In this document: positions 1-6,276 of the stretch, one piece after another
Layout: every line of letters begins with the position of its first letter
Numbering within the stretch: the stretch's first letter is position 1
NCBI GenBank assembly: GCA_009779455.1
Contig: WREG01000038.1
Span: 1-11,713 of the forward strand
Reading direction: 5' to 3'
DNA length: 11,713 nucleotides
From: Oscillospiraceae bacterium
GTDB taxonomy: Bacteria > Bacillota > Clostridia > Oscillospirales > Acutalibacteraceae
Position numbers and translations under genes: made by a program
The notes under the pieces: generated by a model
Seen by the model: the letters and a program-made list of their open reading frames with translations, nothing else
What the model was told of the DNA's origin: nothing
Databases searched by the model: none

Positions 1-23
1 GCAGAATTTAAATTTTGCACCAT
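1..23 (-). CDS. 5' end of an unidentified leftward gene (partial)
   Basis: Only the first codons are in the window: ATG at 23-21 followed by an open frame reading MVQNLNS. Support is indirect. A purine-rich ribosome binding site (AAAGGATGG, the complement of 29-37) sits about 8 bases before this ATG, and a good leftward promoter lies at 98-126. An in-frame ATG at 32-30 would leave no spacing to the AAAGG, so the downstream ATG is preferred. The product cannot be named from seven residues. Confidence 0.35.
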
Positions 24-97
24 AATTACCATCCTTTCCCAAAGTGTGCTTTAATACTTTGCGGGCAGACACACTCTATATTAAATTATTTAAGAAC

Positions 98-126
98 AAT
101 ATATCATAAAATCGGGCAATTTACAA
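98..126 (-). promoter_or_regulatory. Leftward sigma-A-type promoter
   Basis: On the minus strand, TTGTAA (complement of 121-126) is followed after exactly 17 bases by TATATT (complement of 98-103). TGA just before the -10 makes an extended -10. Transcription would start near position 91 and give a leader of about 70 bases before the ATG at 23. That leader contains AGTGTG and CACACT about 20 bases apart, which could pair weakly. It faces away from the promoter at 162-191. Confidence 0.5.
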
Positions 127-161
127 TAAAAAAATAAAATTTGTCCATATTTACTAAACAC

Positions 162-191
162 TTTACAAAAGCTTTTAAAGTATGGTATAAT
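162..191 (+). promoter_or_regulatory. Rightward promoter of the broken UPF0175/PIN locus
   Basis: TTTACA (162-167), an 18-base spacer and a perfect TATAAT (186-191) preceded by TGG (extended -10). The predicted transcript starts at about 198, after the first possible ATG (194). That is the main reason to place translation start at 215, using AGAAAGGA (199-206) as ribosome binding site. The leader would be under 20 bases. Confidence 0.6.
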
Positions 192-214
192 TAATGCAGA
201 AAGGATTTGGCAAT

Positions 215-490
215 ATGCTTTCAAATAAAAATTCTTTGCAGATCGGTCTGTCTGGCATTTTCGAACCTTTTTTAAGCCTTCTCAAAGACGGCAAAACTGC
301 GGATGAAAAAGTTGCGCTCTCTCTTGCAATCGGGATGTATTTGGCAAAGCAGGCGACAATGGCAAAAGCGGTCGAGCTTGCCGGCACTGACAAGTTAAAT
401 CTTCTTTGGGAACTTTTTGATCGTTGCTATAAACGGCAAGCTTCATATGGGCGAACTGGAAACTATCATAGGTGCGAAAACCGATCCTGA
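215..490 (+). pseudogene. UPF0175-like antitoxin fragment running into PIN-domain debris
   Basis: The open frame gives 91 residues from the ATG at 215, chosen because it follows AGAAAGGA at good spacing and because the ATG at 194 lies before the predicted transcript start. Residues ~1-48 resemble UPF0175 proteins, small DNA-binding antitoxin-like partners of DUF3368 PIN toxins. The pattern is a short basic N-terminus, then a stretch like KVALSLAIGMYLAKQ, then a helix like MAKAVELAG. Straight after that the frame reads DKLNLLWELFD, which looks like residues ~14-25 of a DUF3368 PIN protein rather than a UPF0175 tail. The frame then goes out of register and ends at 490. A short antitoxin-like peptide may still be made, but the C-terminal half is fused junk. 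Family assignment is by pattern memory only. Confidence 0.5.
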
Positions 491-941
491 TATTGATTAT
501 GCCGTCATTGACGAAAAAGCGGCCCGCGCATTTGCTGCGACGCTTTTAGTGGGTACAATCGGAATACTTGGCATATTGAGGTTGGCGAAGGTTAAAGGTT
601 ACATCGAAAAGGTAAAGCCATATATTGATGAATTGATCAAAATAACGGTCAAAACCCCTTTTTTGACCGTTATTTTTGCGCAGTCCGCCGTGAATTCGTT
701 GCTTACCCCGACGGGGTCGAAAGGGTTTAATGCGGCGTTTTTCAGCGGGTATTTCACACCCTCCAGCGTGACCCCCCGGCATTCGCCTGAAAAGGGAAAA
801 ACGGACAGTATACAGCCGTCCCGCTTCGGTATGTCAAGCGTCCCGTTCCCGAAAGTCAAGATGCGGGCATTTTTATCCCTTGTCTCGCAAAAGCCGCCGT
901 TTTCCGCGATGAATCCCGCCGCGGCGAGGTTGGCGAGGTAA
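417..941 (+). pseudogene. C-terminal half of a DUF3368 (PIN-type) toxin, remnant
   Basis: This frame (+1 relative to the one at 215) opens at TTG 417. Through about 638 it reads like the C-terminal half of a DUF3368 protein: GELETIIGAK (acidic GExE motif of the PIN fold), YAVIDEKAARAFA (acidic D plus the DExxAR pattern), then IGTxGIL-like, LAKxKGYI and VKPYIDELIK. In intact relatives about 60-70 residues would separate the LNLLWELF segment, read in the other frame, from this part, and about 25 more would follow DELIK. Here the frame runs on past the hairpin at 639-676 as antisense of thiN to 941, which is not real protein. The remnant cannot make a whole PIN active site, because the N-terminal catalytic Asp region is gone. 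It looks like decay by internal deletion, with the 3' end replaced by thiN. Confidence 0.6.
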
Positions 942-1246
942 TGGTCTATCCTGCCCCCCGTTGCGCCGAGGAGCAAAAAGTCCGAAAAACCCATATTTAT
1001 GGCGTGTTTCACCGCCAGCATCATGTCTGTGTCGTCCTTTTCGGCGGGCGTCCTGATAACGGAAATCCCGAAAGGGATTTCCCCGCTGTAGCTGTCGAAA
1101 TCGCCGATTATAAGGTGCGGCGCTATATTGTTGTTCAAGGCGTGACGCAGGCCGTAGTCGCATGCTATTATAAAATCCGACGGCAGAAGCCCGGCTATAT
1201 AAGCCTCCGGTGCGCCCGCTATTATCACGCAGCGTCTTTTTTCCAT
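599..1246 (-). CDS. thiN: Thiamine pyrophosphokinase
   Basis: Transfers pyrophosphate from ATP to thiamine to give thiamine diphosphate (EC 2.7.6.2) in the cytoplasm. Counting from the ATG at 1246, visible family marks are the N-terminal CVIIAGAP strand, IIACDYGL around residue 31, GDFDS at ~48-52 (metal/phosphate-binding acids), EKDDTDMMLA at ~69-78 with the DDTD acids, GATGGRIDHYLANL at ~94-107, and the closing strand KITVKKGVLTVI. The start at 1246 is preferred because the protein then begins like its family (MEKRRCVII) and GGTGA lies 5 bases upstream. A frame to 1300 would add 18 residues with no ribosome binding site, and ATG 1258 is a third choice. The length, ~215 residues, is normal. 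The last ~12 residues (INSSIYGFTFSM) run beyond the usual end and are antisense to the PIN remnant, so the original stop was probably lost. Promoter at 1365-1393; it stands alone. Confidence 0.9.
   Translation of the reverse strand: MEKRRCVIIAGAPEAYIAGLLPSDFIIACDYGLRHALNNNIAPHLIIGDFDSYSGEIPFGISVIRTPAEKDDTDMMLAVKHAINMGFSDFLLLGATGGRIDHYLANLAAAGFIAENGGFCETRDKNARILTFGNGTLDIPKRDGCILSVFPFSGECRGVTLEGVKYPLKNAALNPFDPVGVSNEFTADCAKITVKKGVLTVILINSSIYGFTFSM
639..676. terminator. Perfect 16-bp inverted repeat, likely two-way terminator
   Basis: AAAATAACGGTCAAAA (639-654), loop CCCCTT (655-660), TTTTGACCGTTATTTT (661-676). Both strands give a GGTCAAAA/TTTTGACC core hairpin followed by GTTATTTT, so it can work in both directions. 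It lies between two convergent genes, as expected of a shared terminator. Unusually it falls inside thiN coding sequence, where the minus strand reads KITVKKGVLTVI, the usual last strand of that protein. Confidence 0.6.
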
Positions 1247-1258
1247 ATGTTTCACCAT

Positions 1259-1285
1259 GCCGTAGGGGTCGGCGACCCTGTCGGC
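1259..1285 (-). other. Stem-loop directly before the thiN start region
   Basis: On the minus strand GCCG-ACA-GGGTC-GCC-GACCC-CTA-CGGC folds as two stacked stems around a 3x3 internal loop. If thiN starts at 1246 or 1258, this GC-rich hairpin lies in the leader, right next to the start codons, and could limit ribosome access. If translation begins at 1300 it is simply coding. No TPP riboswitch sequence (CUGAGA, GAUCUGGAUAAUGCC-like) is visible in the leader. Confidence 0.3.
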
Positions 1286-1364
1286 CCTTAATTTATCCAT
1301 GTAATTTTATTTTTGCATTTTTTAATCATCTGAAACACACCCGCGCGCCTTTTTGTTTTTCTAT

Positions 1365-1393
1365 ATTTTAGCATGCCAAAATCAAATTTTCAA
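1365..1393 (-). promoter_or_regulatory. thiN promoter
   Basis: Minus strand TTGAAA (complement of 1388-1393), 17-base spacer, TAAAAT (complement of 1365-1370), with TGC before the -10 (extended -10). Start of transcription near 1358 gives a leader of ~58 bases to ATG 1300 or ~112 to ATG 1246. Confidence 0.5.
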
Positions 1394-1456
1394 TATTTTT
1401 TTACGCTTTATTTAATAATTTCCAAAGTGTACGGCAATTTAAAAACAAATCCTGAC

Positions 1457-1486
1457 TTGACAGACCGCTACGGATGCTGATATAAT
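1457..1486 (+). promoter_or_regulatory. Strong consensus promoter of galM
   Basis: Perfect TTGACA (1457-1462), 18-base spacer, perfect TATAAT (1481-1486) with TGA just before it (extended -10). Transcription should begin near 1493, about 39 bases before the galM start. It is the best promoter match in the window and points to a high basal level unless repressed. No clear operator palindrome was seen over it. Confidence 0.75.
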
Positions 1487-1531
1487 GATAATTGGAAAAA
1501 TGTTAATTCCTGACGATTTGGGGGATTTGTT

Positions 1532-2566
1532 GTGAGCGTTAAAAAATTACCGTACGGAAAGCTTGACGGCGGAAGCGAAATTTTTAAATTTATAATCACT
1601 GACGGCGGCATGGTGGCTGAAATATTGACTTTCGGCGCTATACTTGACAGGCTTTTTATCCCTGCCGGGAATGAAACGCGGGACGTGGTTTTGGGGTATG
1701 ACGGCCTTGAAGGCTATGCCGACGACGCATCTTATCAGGGCGCGGTGGCGGGAAGGTACGCGAACCGCATAGCGGGCGGTAAATTTAAAATCGGCGGGCG
1801 GGAATATTCCCTTACGCAAAACGAGGACAACGGGAACTGCCTTCACGGGGCGGGGGAATTCAGCAAAGCGGTCTGGCAGGGCGAAATTACCGGCGACAAC
1901 GCCGTCAAATTGAGCTATGCAAGCCTGGAAGGCAAAAACGGCTTCCCCGGGACACTTGAAACAAGCGTAGTTTACAGTCTGGAGAACAGTGCGCTTAAAA
2001 TTGATTTTTCAGCCGTTTCTGACAGTAAAACCGTCATAAACCTTACGAACCACGCCTATTTCAACCTTAACGGAAGCGGGGATATCCTAGGGCATGAGCT
2101 TCATATAAACGCCGGCAGCTACATCCCCGTCGATAAAAACAGCATCCCGACAGGGGAAACCGCGGACGTGGGCGGCACGCCTTTTGATTTCAAAACATTT
2201 AAAAAAATAGGCAGGGATATCGGCGAAAACAACGGACAGCTGGAAAACACGGGCGGCTACGACCATAATTTCTGCGTAAACGGCTATGACGGGAGCTTAA
2301 AAACCGCCGCCGTTTTGAAAGACGGCAAAAATGAGCTTGAAATGACCGTAAAAACCACCTTGCCGGGCGTTCAGCTTTACACTGGTAACTTTTTAAGAGG
2401 CGAAACGGGCAAAAACGGGGTTCCGCTTGATTACAGGACGGGTGTTTGCCTTGAAACGCAATATTACCCCGATACGCCGAACAACCCCGGCTTCCCGCAA
2501 TGCACCTTTGAGGCGGGGGAAGAGTATAAAGCGGTTACCGTATTTGATTTTTCCGTCCGGCTGTGA
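1532..2566 (+). CDS. galM: Aldose 1-epimerase (mutarotase)
   Basis: Interconverts alpha and beta anomers of galactose and other aldoses (EC 5.1.3.3), the first step of the Leloir pathway; cytoplasmic, 344 residues, normal length. It is a galactose-mutarotase-type beta-sandwich protein. Visible marks are GRYANRI (~77-83), NCLHG with His105, LTNHAYFNLNG with His174 (catalytic acid), GYDHNF with Asp244, and CLETQYYPDTPNNP with Glu308 (catalytic base). The start is GTG at 1532, set by GGGGGA (1520-1525) about 6 bases upstream. The next gene begins 16 bases after its stop with its own ribosome binding site, so the two are probably co-transcribed from 1457-1486. The alpha-galactosidase gene at the right end of the window fits a role in galactoside use, but no galK, galT or transporter gene is seen here. 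Confidence 0.95.
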   Translation: MSVKKLPYGKLDGGSEIFKFIITDGGMVAEILTFGAILDRLFIPAGNETRDVVLGYDGLEGYADDASYQGAVAGRYANRIAGGKFKIGGREYSLTQNEDNGNCLHGAGEFSKAVWQGEITGDNAVKLSYASLEGKNGFPGTLETSVVYSLENSALKIDFSAVSDSKTVINLTNHAYFNLNGSGDILGHELHINAGSYIPVDKNSIPTGETADVGGTPFDFKTFKKIGRDIGENNGQLENTGGYDHNFCVNGYDGSLKTAAVLKDGKNELEMTVKTTLPGVQLYTGNFLRGETGKNGVPLDYRTGVCLETQYYPDTPNNPGFPQCTFEAGEEYKAVTVFDFSVRL

Positions 2567-2582
2567 CGCGGGAGGCGCGGAG

Positions 2583-3494
2583 ATGACATATGAAACAAAC
2601 GCAATCACGATAGAAACGGCTATGCCTGACGATTGCCCCGCGCTGGCGGTGATGAACAGGCAATTGATCGACGATGAGGGCGACAACAACAACATAACGG
2701 TCCCGGAACTGGAAAACCGTATGCGCGGCTGGCTTCAAAAAGGCGTATATACAGGGTATCTGTTCAGGCTAAACGGCGAAACGGTCGGTTACGCGCTTGT
2801 TGACCCTTCCGATATGTGGATGCGGCACTTTTTCATTTGCCGCGAATACAGGCGGCAGGGTCATGGGCGGGCGGCGGTGAGCCTGCTGTTTGAAGAGCTC
2901 GGAACCGAGGAAATCGGGCTTTCGTGCCTGACGGGCAACGCCCCGGGGCTGGCGTTTTGGCGCAGCTTCGGCCACGAGGCATACAGCGTTAAATTCAATA
3001 TCCGCAAGCCTGGCGGCGGGAGCAATGCCGCAAAACCCGCAAAGCAAAAAGCTGACGCTATTATCCGCGAAATTGAGGAAAAAGACTATCCCGCTTTGTT
3101 GCCGTTATGGAGCCAGTTCGGCGGATATGCCACCGCCGAAAATATCGGGCTCCATTATAACAGGATAAAAAACGACGAACGCTATAAAACGTTTGTGGCG
3201 CTGCTTGAAGATGAAGCCGTCGGGTTTATTGCATCGGCGCGGCATTACGGCATCGGAATTGAGGGCAGCTACATGGTGATTATCGGGATTGCCGTCAAAG
3301 AGGAAGCGCAGAACAAAGGGATCGGGAAGAAACTGCTTCAGCATATGGAAAACTACGCAAAAGAAAAAGGCGTTTTCAGCATTTACTTAAACAGCGATTT
3401 CAAGCGTACCGCCGCGCACACGTTTTACGAACGCAACGGATATGGCAAGGGTTCGTACGGTTTTGGCAAGACGATAAACCCCGAACAAGTCTAA
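2583..3494 (+). CDS. Tandem GNAT-family N-acetyltransferase
   Basis: 303 residues made of two GNAT (acetyl-CoA-dependent acyltransferase) domains. Domain 1 spans ~8-140, with the acetyl-CoA loop RRQGHG at 90-95 and a late NAPGLAFWRSFGHE segment. Domain 2 spans ~159-298, with loop QNKGIG at 243-248 and TAAHTFYERNGYGKG. A short Gly/Ala/Lys linker (~143-157) joins them. Both loops keep the Q/RxxGxG/A pattern, so both halves may bind acetyl-CoA, although in many double GNATs only one is catalytic. The substrate cannot be told. The open frame reaches back to 2427 inside galM. The start at 2583 is chosen because it begins after the galM stop and has GGAGG at 2571-2575. Second gene of the galM operon; the pairing gives no clear clue to function. 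Confidence 0.88.
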   Translation: MTYETNAITIETAMPDDCPALAVMNRQLIDDEGDNNNITVPELENRMRGWLQKGVYTGYLFRLNGETVGYALVDPSDMWMRHFFICREYRRQGHGRAAVSLLFEELGTEEIGLSCLTGNAPGLAFWRSFGHEAYSVKFNIRKPGGGSNAAKPAKQKADAIIREIEEKDYPALLPLWSQFGGYATAENIGLHYNRIKNDERYKTFVALLEDEAVGFIASARHYGIGIEGSYMVIIGIAVKEEAQNKGIGKKLLQHMENYAKEKGVFSIYLNSDFKRTAAHTFYERNGYGKGSYGFGKTINPEQV

Positions 3495-3496
3495 TC

Positions 3497-3510
3497 TATG
3501 AATTATGAAT
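3497..3510. repeat. Two copies of a 7-base repeat (TATGAAT)
   Basis: TATGAAT occurs twice in direct tandem, two bases after the stop codon of the acetyltransferase gene. Two copies alone could be chance. It is listed because two other gaps in this window (7814-7840 and 11554-11588) also hold tandem repeats with a 7-base period. Confidence 0.4.
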
Positions 3511-3550
3511 TTCTTAATACATCATTAATACCCTATTTTTATTTAAGAAT

Positions 3551-3556
3551 TATAAT
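3551..3556 (+). promoter_or_regulatory. Possible -10 element before the exported-protein operon
   Basis: TATAAT stands 34 bases before the ATG at 3590. No convincing -35 is seen: TTAATA at 3525-3530 would need a 20-base spacer. The promoter may therefore depend on an activator, possibly the response regulator encoded in the same operon, but no direct repeats typical of OmpR-family sites were recognised. Confidence 0.35.
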
Positions 3557-3589
3557 AATGACTAAGCATTGAAATGAAAGCGAAACAAA

Positions 3590-5590
3590 ATGAAAAAACT
3601 GGCTTTATACATCATAATAACGCTGACGGCGGCGGGTTTTATCTGCGGGAGCTTTTACGCTTCCGCAGCGACGCTGCTTTTGCATACACAGGACGCTTAT
3701 GCCGGCGACGATCCCGCCTGGCTTCGGAAAATGTCCATATATGAAGAATTCAACATAGGCAACCTTGCGTTCCCAACCCCTCTTATACCAAAACCCGTGT
3801 ACCCGTATTCCCAAACCCCGGAATCTTTTAAAGAAGACGTAGGGCTTTTTGAAATGATATATTACTTCAACCAGGATACGGGCGGCAACCCGACCTATAT
3901 TTACGCATTGCAGCAAATGGGCGACGCTTCAGGCGCGATTGACAGCAGCGTCAGCGATGATTTTATCAGGAGCTATCTTGAAAAAAACGGTATAATATAC
4001 CCTGCCGACAATAACAGCTCAAGCGAAACGCTGATGTACGCAAGAGCGCTTTATACCGTTATGAACAACGACGAGATGAACCATGTTAAAATCGCTCCCG
4101 GCACAGGGGTTGAGGACGCGTTCATACAGTACGCGGCGGCTAACGGTTCGGGGTTCGATCTTTCCGTTCTCGGCGAATGGGCGCCTGACGGAAATTTAAA
4201 CAGCGTAAACAGCCTGCTGACAGCGTTTGGCAAGATGGCGCTGTTCAACGCCGGATATGATGTGTCTGCCGAAACCCCCGACAGTGAAATTTCAAGAATG
4301 ATGACGGTTTTCATGCTTGAATCGCAGGGTGTAGCCATAGACAGGGACAGCGCTTCAATGGACGACCTGCGGGTTCAATATCTGGCGCTGATGCTGTCAG
4401 CAAGGTATAATATCCCCCTAGACCGCGCGGAGCTTAAAACGGCTGCCGACAGCGGGAACACCGCTTTTTACATCCTCCGGGCAATAGCCAGATATGAAAA
4501 TCTGACGGTTAAAAGCACGGACAGCTTTGAAAAAGCCTTTTTCGTAGTGGCTGAAAATACGGATACCTTCGAGCTTAAGCAACAGCTTTATTCCGATATA
4601 TACGATTACGACGTTATATTGAAATATAAACGCGAGTTTGTTTGGGTGAACGCAACCACATTATATTCTACTGACCCTGCGGGAAGCCGCACGGTGGAAT
4701 TCATAATTAACGGTAAGCCCGCAGGCACGGGCATTTGCAAGGCGGAGCTTGACACGGGCCTTGAAAGCCAGATTATCCCTGTGACGGTCAACGCGACGCT
4801 TGACAGGGTAAATTATACGCATACATATTATTTTAACATCATTCAGGGCGAGAATGAAAAGCCCGTTTCGGACATCGACTCGTCTTTGACCGGCATTTTT
4901 GACGGTTCGGATATTCAGGATATCAATTTGGGTGGTTTATCAGGGTATAACCTGCCGGATATGGGTTCCTACACCGCTTCCCTGCCTCCGAAAATCGCAG
5001 GGGTTATTGCGATGGCCGCCCCTTCATACAGCAACAATAATAACCAAAATCCCGGCGCCGCGCCCGCCGCGGGCAACCCGAATCCCGCGTCATCCGCAAA
5101 TAACGGCGTATATTCTTCTTTGACATTGGACGGTACGCTTCAGCCCGACGGCGACGGCATTGTAAATACGGCGCTGAAGCCCATATACGCGGTCGGCGGC
5201 GTAGGCGGGCTTGATTCGGTAATAAACGCGCTTCTGCCAGCAAACCCTGACGGCGAAACGCCCGGGAACCCGGCCGCGCAGAACCCCGGCTCCCCCGCCG
5301 GCAATTACGGGGACAGGACCTTTGCGGAAGACGAAAATCCGTATTACGCTTACGCGGAAGGCGCGGCAGCCCCGCCGCCGGGCGAAAACGATAAAAACAG
5401 CGGTCTTTTATTGCCCGAGGGGCAAAATATAAACCTTGAAAATGACGGTAATTATTTGGACGGCGAAAATACTGAGGGAAAATCCGGCAATACTACATTA
5501 ATAATCGCCGTTTCGGCCATATCGCTTACCGGGGCGGCTGCCGCCTGTATTTTGATAAAGAATAAAACAAGAAAGGACAATAAAAAATGA
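3590..5590 (+). CDS. Exported, membrane-anchored protein, possible cadherin-like beta-sandwich
   Basis: 666 residues, not matched to a named protein. The N-terminus has Lys-Lys then a hydrophobic stretch (~4-26), with possible signal peptidase sites after ASA (24-26) or AYA (36-38). Residues ~45-345 look mainly helical and globular. Residues ~349-421 have alternating beta pattern, ending in YTHTYYFNIIQG, which recalls cadherin-like beta-sandwich domains of clostridial surface proteins. Residues ~475-630 are a low-complexity Pro/Asn/Ala/Gly/Asp spacer. A hydrophobic helix (~636-657) and a basic tail (KNKTRKDNKK) end it. So most of the protein should lie outside the cell, held by the C-terminal helix; there is no LPxTG motif and no good lipobox. 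The ribosome binding site is poor (only AAAG at 3577-3580). The stop overlaps the response regulator start (ATGA, 5587-5590), implying coupled translation and a shared process. It may be a sensor partner, a substrate of the two-component system's regulon or an envelope component. Confidence 0.7.
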   Translation: MKKLALYIIITLTAAGFICGSFYASAATLLLHTQDAYAGDDPAWLRKMSIYEEFNIGNLAFPTPLIPKPVYPYSQTPESFKEDVGLFEMIYYFNQDTGGNPTYIYALQQMGDASGAIDSSVSDDFIRSYLEKNGIIYPADNNSSSETLMYARALYTVMNNDEMNHVKIAPGTGVEDAFIQYAAANGSGFDLSVLGEWAPDGNLNSVNSLLTAFGKMALFNAGYDVSAETPDSEISRMMTVFMLESQGVAIDRDSASMDDLRVQYLALMLSARYNIPLDRAELKTAADSGNTAFYILRAIARYENLTVKSTDSFEKAFFVVAENTDTFELKQQLYSDIYDYDVILKYKREFVWVNATTLYSTDPAGSRTVEFIINGKPAGTGICKAELDTGLESQIIPVTVNATLDRVNYTHTYYFNIIQGENEKPVSDIDSSLTGIFDGSDIQDINLGGLSGYNLPDMGSYTASLPPKIAGVIAMAAPSYSNNNNQNPGAAPAAGNPNPASSANNGVYSSLTLDGTLQPDGDGIVNTALKPIYAVGGVGGLDSVINALLPANPDGETPGNPAAQNPGSPAGNYGDRTFAEDENPYYAYAEGAAAPPPGENDKNSGLLLPEGQNINLENDGNYLDGENTEGKSGNTTLIIAVSAISLTGAAAACILIKNKTRKDNKK

Positions 5591-6273
5591 ACGAAAAAAT
5601 AATGATCGTTGACGACGATACCAATATCTGCGAGCTTCTGCGCCTTTACCTTACAAAGGAAGGCTACAACACGGTCATATTCAACGACGGCGTTTCGGCC
5701 GTCGAGCATTTCCCGGGGGAAAACCCCAACCTCATCCTGCTTGACATCATGCTTCCCGGCCTCGACGGCTGGCAGGTGTGCAGGAAAATACGCGCCGGCT
5801 CATCCGTACCCATTATAATGCTTACCGCGAAAGGCGAAACCTTCGATAAGGTCTTGGGGCTTGAACTGGGAGCGGACGATTATATCGTGAAGCCTTTTGA
5901 CACGAAAGAAGTCCTTGCGAGAATAAAAGCGGTTCTCCGCAGGAGCGTTTCACATACCTCCGACCAGATAAAAGAGGTCCGTTACGACAAACTCGTTATA
6001 AACCTCACGAATTACGAACTGAAGGTTGACGGGGTCATCGTGGACACTCCGCCCAAAGAGCTGGAGCTGATTTACCATCTGGCGAGCAACCCGAACCGCG
6101 TTTATACCCGCGACCAGCTTCTTGACGAGGTGTGGGGCTTCGATTATTACGGGGATTCAAGGACGGTAGACGTCCATGTCAAGCGCCTCAGGGAAAAGCT
6201 TGAAGGCGTTTCGCCCAAATGGGATCTGAAAACCGTTTGGAGCGTAGGGTATAAATTTGAGACGAAAGATTAA
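5587..6273 (+). CDS. OmpR/PhoB-family response regulator
   Basis: 228 residues. The receiver domain (~3-116) has acidic residues Asp9-Asp11, phospho-acceptor Asp53 (LILLDIMLP), Thr80 and Lys102 (DDYIVKPF), so all key positions are intact. The winged-helix DNA-binding domain (~130-226) has the usual KELELIYHLASNP, RDQLLDEVWG, SRTVDVHVKRLREKLE and VWSVGYKFE segments. It should be phosphorylated by the kinase encoded next and bind direct repeats as a dimer. The start at 5587 overlaps the end of the exported-protein gene by 4 bases, and GAAAGGA (5571-5577) lies upstream. Overall it is closest in look to the PhoP/WalR group, but this does not fix its regulon. Not distinctive enough for a gene symbol. 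Confidence 0.95.
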   Translation: MNEKIMIVDDDTNICELLRLYLTKEGYNTVIFNDGVSAVEHFPGENPNLILLDIMLPGLDGWQVCRKIRAGSSVPIIMLTAKGETFDKVLGLELGADDYIVKPFDTKEVLARIKAVLRRSVSHTSDQIKEVRYDKLVINLTNYELKVDGVIVDTPPKELELIYHLASNPNRVYTRDQLLDEVWGFDYYGDSRTVDVHVKRLREKLEGVSPKWDLKTVWSVGYKFETKD

Positions 6274-6276
6274 AGT

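Noticed and set aside
941..1291. Open frame of 116 codons on the plus strand opposite thiN
   Set aside because: It is the antisense of a well-supported thiN gene, has no ribosome binding site and shows no family pattern.
1301..1531. Possible TPP riboswitch or T-box in the thiN-galM gap
   Set aside because: None of the conserved riboswitch cores was recognised; the gap is explained by two back-to-back promoters.
2427..2582. Longer start for the acetyltransferase gene inside galM
   Set aside because: The extra 52 residues overlap galM, are rich in Arg/Pro as out-of-frame reading would give, and the ATG at 2583 has a strong GGAGG.
3514..3529. TTAAT-ACATC-ATTAA inverted repeat after the acetyltransferase gene
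   Set aside because: Five AT-only pairs in an AT-rich gap; expected by chance and too weak for a terminator.
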